DNA from: Bacillota bacterium
Lineage (GTDB): Bacteria > Bacillota > Bacilli > Desulfuribacillales > Desulfuribacillaceae
Direction: 5' to 3'
DNA: 64,000 nt
NCBI GenBank assembly: GCA_023388635.1
Contig: JAEWFW010000043.1
Span: 1 to 64,000 of the forward strand
Shown here: one piece after another, positions 55,373-63,590 of the stretch
How positions within the stretch are numbered: the first letter of the stretch is position 1
How the letters are laid out: every line of letters starts with the position of its first letter
Notes under the pieces: generated by a model
The model's database searches: none
What the model was told of the DNA's origin: nothing
What the model saw: the letters and a program-made list of their open reading frames with translations, nothing else
Position numbers and translations under genes: made by a program

Positions 55373-55430
55373 TTGCACACCTTCTTTTCTCGTCTAGCCA
55401 TTATTATGTCTGTGTTAGTTCCTTTTTATT

Positions 55431-55538
55431 ATGATCAATCTAATTCCACAAAAGGAAAATGAAGAACTACGGATGGAGAATGAGTTGTTAAAATGGCTTG
55501 GTTTGCTGTACTCATTTTTCTTAAAAATCTTTTTTTAA
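55431..55538 (+). pseudogene. Possible IS3-family transposase remnant
   Basis: A 35-codon frame contains QKENEELRMENELLKWLG, like the leucine-zipper end of IS3-type OrfA. Nothing else of an IS, no terminal repeats. It lies in the 315-base gap before purC, which also has TTGACT at 55546 without a good -10; no purine riboswitch fold was recognisable. Confidence 0.3.
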
Positions 55539-55687
55539 AACACTGTTGACTTTTATTAGCTGGTCTAATGATTTAATGAATTGGAAATCTATCACTGTTG
55601 CTTTTTATAGAGTAGATTCCCAGAAGGAATTAGATTAAAATTGTAGAAACTATAGCTTTAAAATTAGGTAATGGGAAAAGGGGAATC

Positions 55688-56380
55688 ATGATGAGAAAAG
55701 TATACGAAGGAAAAACGAAAGATGTATTTGCATTGGAAGATGGAAGCTACCGCTTGAAATTCAAGGATGATGTGACAGGAGAAAATGGTATCTTTGACCC
55801 TGGAGCTAATACAGTAGGTCTTTCGATTGACGGAATGGGAAAAGAAAACCTGATGGTATCTGCCATGTTCTTTGAAATGCTAAAAAATGCCGGCATTGAA
55901 TCCCACTATATAAATGCAGACATAGAAAACGTAACGATGGATGTCAAAGCAGCAAAACCATTTGGTAAGGGACTGGAGATTATTTGCCGCTATAGAGCTG
56001 TGGGAAGCTTTCTACGCCGCTACGGAGCCTATGTCGAGGAAGGGGACGAGCTAAATGCTTACGTTGAAGCTACATTAAAGGATGATGGAAGGGGAGATCC
56101 TTTAGTTACAGTCGAAGGACTGGAGGCATTGGGCGTTATGTCTGCTATGCAATTCGCTGAAATCAAAACAAGTACTCAGCAAATCACAGCATTGATTCGT
56201 GATTTGCTTAAGCAAAAGGGGTTAGAGCTATACGATATAAAATTGGAGTTCGGCATCGACAAAGATGGTAACGTAATCTTGATAGACGAAATCTCATCTG
56301 GTAATATGCGAGTTTATAAAGATGGCAAAGTTATCGCTCCGCTGGACTTGACTGCGATGTTGCTTTCAGACAAGAAATGA
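55688..56380 (+). CDS. purC: Phosphoribosylaminoimidazole-succinocarboxamide synthase (SAICAR synthase)
   Basis: A 230-residue protein of normal PurC length. Motifs: [19 protein letters not shown], the AIR-binding stretch [17 protein letters not shown] and the ATP/Mg region [19 protein letters not shown]. It converts CAIR and aspartate to SAICAR in purine synthesis. The ATG at 55691 has better spacing to AGGGG than that at 55688. It is unusual in being outside a pur operon. Confidence 0.95.
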   Translation: MMRKVYEGKTKDVFALEDGSYRLKFKDDVTGENGIFDPGANTVGLSIDGMGKENLMVSAMFFEMLKNAGIESHYINADIENVTMDVKAAKPFGKGLEIICRYRAVGSFLRRYGAYVEEGDELNAYVEATLKDDGRGDPLVTVEGLEALGVMSAMQFAEIKTSTQQITALIRDLLKQKGLELYDIKLEFGIDKDGNVILIDEISSGNMRVYKDGKVIAPLDLTAMLLSDKK

Positions 56381-56429
56381 TCAAAACCCATCCAGGTTTA
56401 TGTAAATAGAAAATAGAGCGATATTTTGT

Positions 56430-56455
56430 AATAGGCAGCTAGCTAGCTGCCTATT
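56430..56455 (+). terminator. Palindromic hairpin after purC
   Basis: 26-bp perfect palindrome, half-site AATAGGCAGCTAG. A following T tract is weak, so it is a terminator or mRNA-stabilising end. The rest of 56381-56540 holds nothing recognisable. Confidence 0.55.
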
Positions 56456-56540
56456 AATGTTAAACATAGTAATATACAGAACTGCTCCTTAATTATAAAC
56501 GAAAGCACTTAATAAATGGGGTAGGCATAAATTTGCCATT

Positions 56541-56717
56541 TTATTTACCTGTACTTTGTATAACGCGAACGATGATAAATTCCGCCGGTTTGACCAGGGC
56601 AATTCCAACCACATAAATCAGCTGCCCGTTATCAATATCGTCCTGCGTCATGGTGTGACGACCGATATTCACATAAAATGCTTCTTCCGGAGAACTACCA
56701 GCCAGCGCGCCGCAATA
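56541..56717 (-). pseudogene. C-terminal fragment of a phage tail sheath gene
   Basis: The frame between TGA (56718) and TAA (56541) encodes 58 residues with the hallmark sheath C-terminus: GALAGSSPEEAFYVNIGRH, MTQDDIDNGQLIYVVGIA, VKPAEFIIVRV. It lacks a start codon and the whole N-terminal part. It resembles P2/eCIS-type sheaths, not the XkdK sheath of the tail locus, so it is a relic of a different contractile element. Confidence 0.7.
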
Positions 56718-57617
56718 TCAATGCTTTCTTTCAATATTCAGTGTGGCAATACGCGTAAGATTCTTCGTATGATATGCAAGGTCGCTGGGAGCGACAAATA
56801 ACGCATCTAACGGTAAATCGGACGAAGTCTTTTCCAATATTTCTTCCACCAAAGCTAAAAATTTGCGTGCAAGTTTCGTTATATTGCGCATGTCTATGCC
56901 GGCGTCTAAACTAGGATCGTTAACCTTGTCGGCGTTTTCCATTGCTTCATAAAATAATTTTGCCAGTTCCTCCGTATCCGGTTCGGTTGCTTCTCCAGAT
57001 ACGAGAGCTTCACTATTACCACTTTCCTCCGGAAATTCATTTTCCGCTATCATATCAGCCAAACAAAATGTGTCGCGACCATTCTCCGCCAATCTATCCA
57101 TAAACAAGCCGCCTTCAAGGTGTATTTCATACTCTTCGCCGCAATCGCGATAAATTTGATATACCAACTGCGAACAAACCATAGGCTTACCAGGTTGCTT
57201 CTGTATTTTTTGAATCACACGGTTCAGCAGCAAACACGCACCACTCAGAATAAGATCGGTAGCATGCACCATCTCCGGTGTTTTGCGAATATTGCGGTAA
57301 ATAATCATTCCAGCCAGAATTGCAAGCGCCGGGATATCATACCGTGTTTCAGCATCCACATACTTTGTGGCGGCTTCGACAAGCGGTGCAACAGGTTTCT
57401 CAGGATTTAGGCGCAACAGATATGCTTCATCACCCTCCACCGTACAAACATTACATACGCTAATACCGGAGAGTCCCATCTCTACCATCGTGTCGTTTTC
57501 ACATATCATGGCAACGTGACTGACATCAGACTTGGTAAGCCATGCAATACTTTTGCTAATCCAGTGGTCTGCGGCTTTGAAAATAACGATATCACCGGGT
57601 TCTAATATTGTTTTCAT
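56718..57617 (-). CDS. YiiX-like permuted papain-fold (NlpC/P60-type) protein
   Basis: A 299-residue protein. N-terminal GDIVIFKAADHWISKSIAWLT and SDVSHVAMI (putative catalytic His) and the Cys motif MVCSQLVYQIYRDCG (~145) define the YiiX/YebB group. The C-terminal acidic ~100 residues end with FVAPSDLAYHTKNL, a family end motif. GGGAGTGG precedes the ATG. Substrate unknown; these proteins are predicted amidases or lipid-linked hydrolases. Its TGA is followed in frame by the sheath remnant. Confidence 0.75.
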   Translation of the reverse strand: MKTILEPGDIVIFKAADHWISKSIAWLTKSDVSHVAMICENDTMVEMGLSGISVCNVCTVEGDEAYLLRLNPEKPVAPLVEAATKYVDAETRYDIPALAILAGMIIYRNIRKTPEMVHATDLILSGACLLLNRVIQKIQKQPGKPMVCSQLVYQIYRDCGEEYEIHLEGGLFMDRLAENGRDTFCLADMIAENEFPEESGNSEALVSGEATEPDTEELAKLFYEAMENADKVNDPSLDAGIDMRNITKLARKFLALVEEILEKTSSDLPLDALFVAPSDLAYHTKNLTRIATLNIERKH

Positions 57618-57772
57618 GTACTTCCACTCCCTTTACTAGATTTATTAACTTTTTAGCTTGCTTGATGCGTGTGATTTAACTCCGAATGTTGTATTTAGGT
57701 ATATTATACCAAAATAGGTTAATAATTTATAGCTGTTTATTTGGGTATGGAAAACAATCGGAGAATCAATTG

Positions 57773-57817
57773 ATACAACAAAAAAGAAGTCAACCCATGA
57801 CAGGCAATTGACTTCTT
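57773..57817 (-). terminator. Rho-independent terminator of the deaminase gene
   Basis: Perfect arms AAGAAGTCAA (57784-57793) / TTGACTTCTT (57808-57817), followed on the minus strand by TTTTTTGTTG. Confidence 0.85.
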
Positions 57818-57833
57818 CTTTGTTAAACATAAT

Positions 57834-58856
57834 CTAATTAAACGAAGCGACGTATTCGTCGATCATGTTCCAATATTTCTCTCTCTTTTCGTCTGAGATC
57901 CATGCTATTCCAAAAGAGTTCTTGGCGATCTGAACAATGTCATCCTGCGTCAAGTTGTACTGTTCCGTAAGCGCTGCCATATCATCCGATATGTAGCTCT
58001 GGAAATATGCGGGGTCGTCCGAATTAACTGTAATCTTAACCCCCTGATGCAGCAGTTCCAGCATCTCCTTGCCCTTCATGTCATCGACAACAAAGCTGTT
58101 GGACACAGGGCAGCATGTAAGCCCAATGCCATGCTCCTTGACGTAAGCAACCAAGGAAGGATCTTCGACAATATTTGTACCGTGATCCAATCGCTCCACA
58201 CCAATGTCCATCAATGCTTCCCGAATATGACCAATGGAGTTTTCCTGATCAATGTCACAATGCATAGTGATATGAAAACCATCCTTTTTTGCCAGAGCAA
58301 AAACTTCGGCAAACTTGCGGGGCGGATTGTTTCTCTCGTCCGAATCCAAGCCAATCCCTAAAACCTTATCTTTATATGGAAGTGCCTGCTGATATGTTTC
58401 CATGGCGGATTCAGCGGACATATCCCTCAAAAAGCACATAACCAAATTAGCTTCAATGCCAAGTTCAGGTGCTTCACAGGTTGCTTTATAGTATCCGTTT
58501 AGGACAGTTTCAAACGATATACCTCGGGATGTATGTGCTTGGGGATCAAAAAACAACTCTACGTATTTGACATTATGCGTCTTAGCTTTCTTCAAATAAT
58601 CCATAGCCAGCGCATAAAAATCATCTTCACTCTGCAACACGTTCATAGCCGGATAATAGACCTGTAAAAATGAACTCAGAGAGTCAAACTGGTATGTTGC
58701 CTTTACCTCTTCAATTGTCTGCTGTCCAATATCAATACTGTTCTTTTTTGCCAATTGCAGCTTAAGCTCTGGCTCTAATGTTCCTTCAAGATGGAGATGG
58801 AGCTCCGCCTTAGGCAGTCCCTGAATAAATTCTTTAGTTACCTTGCTGTTTTGCAT
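57834..58856 (-). CDS. Adenosine/adenine deaminase (ADE-like subgroup)
   Basis: A 340-residue protein. Zinc ligands HLHLEG near residue 20, HCDIDQ (~200) and NSDDPA (~280); catalytic Glu in the SIGHIREA region. The segment VLGIGLDSDERNNPPRKF is closer to eukaryote-type adenine deaminases (ADE) than to classical adenosine deaminase. It would deaminate adenine or adenosine to hypoxanthine/inosine for purine salvage, in keeping with nearby purC, though the two are divergent and not an operon. Confidence 0.92.
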   Translation of the reverse strand: MQNSKVTKEFIQGLPKAELHLHLEGTLEPELKLQLAKKNSIDIGQQTIEEVKATYQFDSLSSFLQVYYPAMNVLQSEDDFYALAMDYLKKAKTHNVKYVELFFDPQAHTSRGISFETVLNGYYKATCEAPELGIEANLVMCFLRDMSAESAMETYQQALPYKDKVLGIGLDSDERNNPPRKFAEVFALAKKDGFHITMHCDIDQENSIGHIREALMDIGVERLDHGTNIVEDPSLVAYVKEHGIGLTCCPVSNSFVVDDMKGKEMLELLHQGVKITVNSDDPAYFQSYISDDMAALTEQYNLTQDDIVQIAKNSFGIAWISDEKREKYWNMIDEYVASFN

Positions 58857-59028
58857 GTGAACCGTCCACCCTCTCTAATCATAAATTAACGAATTAAATT
58901 CAATATACCATCCAGTCAGGTAGAAGTCCATACTACTTGTTCAGTTCCGGATTGGCGAAAAAAGCCGCCGTAGTTTAAGCTGTCAGCAGAAAGATACTTC
59001 TGTTGACGCGTCCATATTCGCTTGATAT

Positions 59029-59053
59029 AGTTACTATATATCTTATAGTAACT
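59029..59053. promoter_or_regulatory. 10-bp dyad operator upstream of an HxlR remnant
   Basis: AGTTACTATA-TATCT-TATAGTAACT is a perfect dyad ending 7 bases before the TTG of the HxlR remnant; resembles YodB/CatR-type HxlR operators. The rest of 58857-59028 shows nothing clear. Confidence 0.6.
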
Positions 59054-59060
59054 AGGAGAA

Positions 59061-59177
59061 TTGAAATACGAACCCAAAATAGAAAAAGAAATGATGTGTC
59101 CGGTTGAATACGGACTTGATCTTTTCGGCGGCATTCTACCAGGTATCTATAATCCATACCCGTCTCCCTTTGCCTGA
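59061..59177 (+). pseudogene. Truncated HxlR-family regulator
   Basis: A 38-codon frame starting TTG after AGGAGA: YEPKIEKEMMCPVEYGLD, LFGG. This is the conserved HxlR N-terminus (CPVEYGLDLFGGKWK in intact relatives); it then diverges to unrelated residues and a stop at 59175, where the MoaE-like gene begins convergently. The DNA-binding part is lost. Confidence 0.65.
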
Positions 59178-59585
59178 TTACTTCCGCTCAATTTCGGTAA
59201 CACATTCGTTTTTGATCCTTCCCACTAGATATTGCAGTGCATCCACCACATGGGGTCTGATGTCGCCTCCTATCAATACATACATGATGTCATCGCCTAA
59301 CTCAAGCTGGCCTTCATTAAGCCAAACCCTGACATGGAAAATCCCCTTCATCTTATAAGTTTCAGCAATCACCTCATCAACCTTTGTCGCATCGTAAGCG
59401 AATTCCATGCCCTTTACCATGGATCCGTCATCAATTCCTTGGCGCACCTGTGCTTTAGGCGTTTGACGTACAACGCCATTATGAACCAGGAACATCCCTT
59501 CCTGTATAGCTACTGGATCAGCTTTTGCCTCTTTGAGCCACTTATCAATTGATGGCGATGATTTTTTCGTTTTTCCGTTAGTCAT
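59178..59585 (-). CDS. MoaE-like protein
   Basis: A 135-residue protein: SPSIDKWLKEAKADP, GMFLVHNGVVRQTPKAQVR, FHVRVWLNEGQLELGDD and VLIGGDIRPHVVDALQYLV, the MoaE (molybdopterin synthase large subunit) fold of a divergent single-gene type frequent in clostridia. No other moa gene is in the window, so Moco function is uncertain. ATG at 59585 follows AAGGAGT. Confidence 0.8.
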   Translation of the reverse strand: MTNGKTKKSSPSIDKWLKEAKADPVAIQEGMFLVHNGVVRQTPKAQVRQGIDDGSMVKGMEFAYDATKVDEVIAETYKMKGIFHVRVWLNEGQLELGDDIMYVLIGGDIRPHVVDALQYLVGRIKNECVTEIERK

Positions 59586-59739
59586 AAACAAAACACTCCT
59601 TTATTAATGCTTAAAGTAATCTCTCTCCCACACTGCTGCTCCTCGAGGGACTAAAAAATCCCGAGGATCAAATAAGCAATATAAGCCCCAAACCAAAGGA
59701 TACCCCATCGGTCATCAGAGCATAGAGGGCGATAAGTCA

Positions 59740-59946
59740 CTTTACATTGCGAATTCTTTGCGTATTCTTCACCCGTTCCAAATCATGTAGGATGCTTGAA
59801 AAAGCGAGTTGACCTGAGGTGAGAGTGCGACCTCCGGCTCATCCAGTATATACAAACTCCTTGCACTAAATCAAGTAATGAATAGGGATAAAAACGCCTC
59901 TCCATGGGATTGCTGATTTAAGGACTTACCGCCATAGGCACTATAA
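59740..59946 (-). pseudogene. AAA-ATPase remnant (COG3910-like)
   Basis: On the minus strand YSAYGGKSLNQQSHGEAFL is interrupted by TGA, then SLYILDEPEVALSPQ (Walker B), then a frameshift to QLAFSSILHDLERVKNTQ. This order is that of predicted AAA ATPases of the COG3910 group. No start or Walker A. The remaining bases of the 59586-60057 gap hold nothing else I can support, apart from a hairpin after tmRNA. Confidence 0.65.
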
Positions 59947-60007
59947 ACTTCCCTTGCATCTTCAAATCAGTAACTTCAGTGATTCGTATACCATCAACAT
60001 AGCAAAA

Positions 60008-60035
60008 TAGATGTCCCAAAAACCTGAAACATCTA
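60008..60035 (-). terminator. Possible tmRNA terminator
   Basis: Arms TAGATGT / ACATCTA (60008-60014, 60029-60035) with a 14-base loop, followed on the minus strand by TTTTGC. Confidence 0.5.
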
Positions 60036-60057
60036 CCACATTTAGCCTATTAAATTA

Positions 60058-60410
60058 TGGTGGAGACGGCGGGTTTCGAACCCGCGTCCGAAGATAACGC
60101 CACATAAGCGTCTACGAGTGTAGTCGTCGTATTATTAGTTCGCCCGAGAGGGAACCCAACGACAGGATTCTCTCAGACTATCCGATTAAGTTTCGCCATA
60201 GAGCCACCGGCATACTCAATGACTAGCCTGCTAATATGAGCCTCAACCACGCCACACAGGCAATGGAATGGAGAGGCAGCTACTTTATATTAAGCAGCTA
60301 AAGCGTAATTTTGTTTGCCAATTGAATTTGGCTTCCATGTTTTTAAGAGGCCATGGTCCCCTACTCGCAGCCCATGCTCGTACTACCCCCGTCGAATCCA
60401 GAACGTCCCC
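60058..60410 (-). ncRNA. ssrA: tmRNA (transfer-messenger RNA)
   Basis: A 353-base minus-strand RNA. The 5' end GGGGACGTTCTGGATTCGAC and 3' end GGTTCGAAACCCGCCGTCTC plus CACCA form the tRNA-Ala-like acceptor and T arm (GGGGACG with CGTCTCC). The tag-coding frame is at 60290-60319: GKQNYALAA then TAA, so tagged proteins end (A)GKQNYALAA. It rescues stalled ribosomes with SmpB encoded next door. A promoter, TTGTGG - 17 bp - TATAAT (60433-60461 on the minus strand), lies just upstream. Confidence 0.97.
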
Positions 60411-60432
60411 AGGTTTATAGAGCACTTTTACT

Positions 60433-60461
60433 ATTATATCACCTTTTGAAGTTATCCACAA
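60433..60461 (-). promoter_or_regulatory. Promoter of tmRNA
   Basis: TTGTGG (60456-60461), 17-bp spacer, TATAAT (60433-60438), which places a start about 15 bases before the mature tmRNA 5' end. Confidence 0.7.
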
Positions 60462-60544
60462 GTGATATCGTTCGCATATAACATACTATTGCTTGTGTTT
60501 CATATATACGCAGGTTCTTTGTGATCTAGCGATTCTCATGCACC

Positions 60545-61015
60545 TTACATCTTCTGCCGTTCCCGGAATGCTCGTTCAATTTCTCGTTGAGCGTCTTTTT
60601 TCGCTTCATCGTGGCGCTTATCGTACAGTTTTTTACCCTTTGCCAAACCAAGTTCTAATTTTGCGAGACCGTTTTTTAGGTAAATCGACAGCGGGACTAT
60701 CGCGTATCCTTTCTCTTTCGTTTTACCGATCAATTTGGAGATTTCTAATTTATGCAGCAACAGCTTCCGCATTCTCGTCGGTTCATGGTTAAAGCGATTG
60801 CCTTGATCATACGGGCTGATATGCAGATTGTGAATAAAAATTTCTCCTTGCTTAATCGTAGCAAAGCTATCTTTTAAATTCGCCTTTCCGGCACGAATCG
60901 ATTTAATTTCCGTGCCAGTGAGGACGATACCTGCTTCCATTTTTTCTTCTATAAAATAATCGTGGTACGCTTTCTTGTTTTTCGCCACCAGTTTTATGCC
61001 TGAGTCTTTTGTCAT
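60545..61015 (-). CDS. smpB: SsrA-binding protein SmpB
   Basis: A 156-residue protein, full SmpB length: [37 protein letters not shown], the [19 protein letters not shown] stretch and the basic tail [20 protein letters not shown]. It binds tmRNA and mimics the tRNA anticodon arm in trans-translation. The order rnr - smpB - ssrA is conserved. Confidence 0.98.
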   Translation of the reverse strand: MTKDSGIKLVAKNKKAYHDYFIEEKMEAGIVLTGTEIKSIRAGKANLKDSFATIKQGEIFIHNLHISPYDQGNRFNHEPTRMRKLLLHKLEISKLIGKTKEKGYAIVPLSIYLKNGLAKLELGLAKGKKLYDKRHDEAKKDAQREIERAFRERQKM

Positions 61016-61150
61016 AAATCCTTCCCCCTAATTCTCCTCCATTGCCGCCATATACATCGTTAAATAACCTACAATGTCCTCTATCTCTTTCTTGCTAATT
61101 CTCAGCCCTTGTCGCTACTCACTTTTATTACTGATATAATGCTTTTCGTT

Positions 61151-63487
61151 CTACTTCTTACCGCCTTTTTTATTACGCTCGGTGCGCGGCTTGCTTTGTT
61201 TCGTTTGGGATTTGCCGCGTTCGGAGCGTGCTTTTGCTTGTCCTGTTTTCGGTTTACGGTCACGTACTTCTTGTTTATCGGATTTTTTGCGTCCTTTGCT
61301 TTTGCCCTGAGTGACAGCTTTGCGCACTTCAATAGCAATAGGCTCCTTGCGCGGACGGCGTTGGTTGCTGCCGACAACTTCGAAGTCCAGTGCTCGTTCT
61401 TGTTTATCGGCTCGAATTAGGCGTACTTGGACAAGATCTCCAATCCGGTACGTTCTGCCGGTACGCTCGCCGATCAGGCTGTAAGACTTTTCATGATAAT
61501 TATAATAATCATCTGTGAGATAGCTGATGTGTACGAGACCTTCGACTGAATTGTCCAGTTCCACGAACATTCCGAAATTCGTCACGCTGGTAACGATCGC
61601 TTCGAATTCTTCGCCGACGCGATTTTCCATGTATTCGACTTTTTTCATTTCATCTGTTTCCCGCTCGGCATCGACGGATATACGTTCACGCTCTGAGGAA
61701 TGCTCGGCGATTTCTTGTAATTTTTTCGCCAATTTCCCTAGCTTTTCTTCCGACATTCCCTTGTCTTTCAGGCTTTTGCGGATCATCCGATGAACGATCA
61801 GGTCAGGGTAACGGCGTATCGGTGAGGTGAAATGTGTATAGTATTTGGTCGCCAAACCGAAGTGACCGATGCCCTCTGTATCATATTTCGCTTGCTTCAT
61901 CGAACGCAGCATTAGCGTATTGATGACACGCTCTTCCGGTGCTCCCGATATTTGCTCGATAATTTGCTGTAATGATTTAGGATGTATTTTGTTGTTAAAG
62001 CCTTTGACAAAGAAACCGAAATTGCTGATAAATTCGTTAAAGGCAAAAATCTTCTCCAAATCCGGGTCTTCATGTACTCGATAGATAAACGGATGATTCA
62101 GCCAGTGAAAATGCTCGGCGACAGTTTCGTTGGCTACAAGCATGCACTCTTCGATAATCTTTTCAGCAATACCACGCTCGCGTTTGATGATATCGATCGG
62201 CTTCCCGTCGAGGTCGACAACGACTTTTGTCTCGTCCAGATCAAAGTCAATCGCTCCGCGTTCCATGCGCCGCTCGCGCAGCACCATTGCCAAATCTTTC
62301 AGCATCATAAAATCATCGACGAGGTCGCTGTATCTTTCCATCAGTTCCGCATCTTGATCTTCAACAATTCGACGTACATTGGAATACGTCATACGCTCAC
62401 GTGTACAGATGACACTCGGATAAATTTCGTAGCTGACGACCTTTCCATTGTCATCAATCTCCATATCACAACTCATCGTCAAGCGGTCAACTCGAGGATT
62501 TAAACTGCAAATCCCATTGGAAAGCCGTTCCGGCAGCATTGGAATCACCCGGTCGACGAGATATGTACTGGTTCCACGATACATCGCTTCTTCATCAAGC
62601 GGGGACTTTTCTTTCACATAATAGCTGACATCGGCAATGTGTACACCCAGGCGCACATGACCGTTCGGCAGTTTTTCAATCGATACGGCATCGTCCAAAT
62701 CTTTAGCGTCTTCGCCGTCGATCGTAACCATTTTGCGCTGACGTAAATCTCTGCGGTCTTCTAATTCCGATTCGTCGATTGTCTCCGGTATCTGCTGTGC
62801 ATATTGCAGCGTTTCTTCGGAAAATGCTTCGGGAATTCCGTATTTGCGAATCACGGAAAGAATATCGACACCTGGCTCGTTGATATGCCCTAATACTTCG
62901 ATAACCTTCCCTTCGGCACTTGCTCGACCTTCGGGATAACTGGTAATTTCCACTACGACCTTATAGCCATCTTTAGCTTCCAGTGTTTCATCTGTCGGTA
63001 TCAGAATATCCTTATTAGCGAGCCGTTTGTCATCGGGGACGACAAATCCATAATTGCGGCTGAGAAAAAATGTGCCGACAATCTGCTTATATGCGCGTTC
63101 AATAATGCGAATGATCTGCCCCTCTTGCCGTGCTCCGTCGCGGTTGGGAAGTAAACGCACCAATACGCGGTCTTTGTGCATCGCTGAATTAGTATTCTCC
63201 GCACTGATATATACATCGGGGTATGATTTGTCTTCGGACAGCACGAAGCAAAAGCCCTTTGCATGCCCCTGTACCTTACCGACGACGAGGTTCATGCGCT
63301 CAGGCAATCCGTATGTATTCGCCCGTGTGCGAATGATCTTACCCTCATTCTCCAACGCATTTAATAATTTAACTAACTCTTTGAACTCCTGACTGTCTTC
63401 CCCTTCGAAGGACTCGAATAATTCGTTGGCAGTCATCGGTCTGTATTTCAATTCACCCATAAATTCAAGGACTTTTTGACGATCCAT
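61151..63487 (-). CDS. rnr: Ribonuclease R
   Basis: A 778-residue protein: N-terminal winged HTH (~1-65), two cold-shock OB folds, the RNB catalytic core with Asp cluster (TIDGEDAKDLDDAVS), S1 domain (GEEFEAIVTSVTNFGMFVEL) and a Lys/Arg-rich tail of ~80 residues. A 3'-5' exoribonuclease that degrades structured RNA and messages on stalled ribosomes. ATG at 63487 is 8 bases after AGAGG; a GTG 9 bases earlier is less likely. Confidence 0.97.
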   Translation of the reverse strand: MDRQKVLEFMGELKYRPMTANELFESFEGEDSQEFKELVKLLNALENEGKIIRTRANTYGLPERMNLVVGKVQGHAKGFCFVLSEDKSYPDVYISAENTNSAMHKDRVLVRLLPNRDGARQEGQIIRIIERAYKQIVGTFFLSRNYGFVVPDDKRLANKDILIPTDETLEAKDGYKVVVEITSYPEGRASAEGKVIEVLGHINEPGVDILSVIRKYGIPEAFSEETLQYAQQIPETIDESELEDRRDLRQRKMVTIDGEDAKDLDDAVSIEKLPNGHVRLGVHIADVSYYVKEKSPLDEEAMYRGTSTYLVDRVIPMLPERLSNGICSLNPRVDRLTMSCDMEIDDNGKVVSYEIYPSVICTRERMTYSNVRRIVEDQDAELMERYSDLVDDFMMLKDLAMVLRERRMERGAIDFDLDETKVVVDLDGKPIDIIKRERGIAEKIIEECMLVANETVAEHFHWLNHPFIYRVHEDPDLEKIFAFNEFISNFGFFVKGFNNKIHPKSLQQIIEQISGAPEERVINTLMLRSMKQAKYDTEGIGHFGLATKYYTHFTSPIRRYPDLIVHRMIRKSLKDKGMSEEKLGKLAKKLQEIAEHSSERERISVDAERETDEMKKVEYMENRVGEEFEAIVTSVTNFGMFVELDNSVEGLVHISYLTDDYYNYHEKSYSLIGERTGRTYRIGDLVQVRLIRADKQERALDFEVVGSNQRRPRKEPIAIEVRKAVTQGKSKGRKKSDKQEVRDRKPKTGQAKARSERGKSQTKQSKPRTERNKKGGKK

Positions 63488-63590
63488 CTTTATCACCTCT
63501 AGTTATTGCTGTTTGTACGATTGATTCGTTAACTATCAACACAATCGCCATTCTTATTAATATACCCTTAATTGGGCAGATGTAATAATA

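Noticed and set aside
55540..55690. Purine riboswitch before purC
   Set aside because: No recognisable three-way junction or conserved aptamer core.
59640..59720. Minus-strand DRWGILWFGAYIAYLILG, like the end of a cation exchanger
   Set aside because: Too short and no continuation upstream; coincidence cannot be excluded.
61023..61101. Minus-strand frame with LRISKKEIEDIVGYLTMY between rnr and smpB, like a cytochrome c end
   Set aside because: No start codon or ribosome binding site, no haem motif; too short to support.
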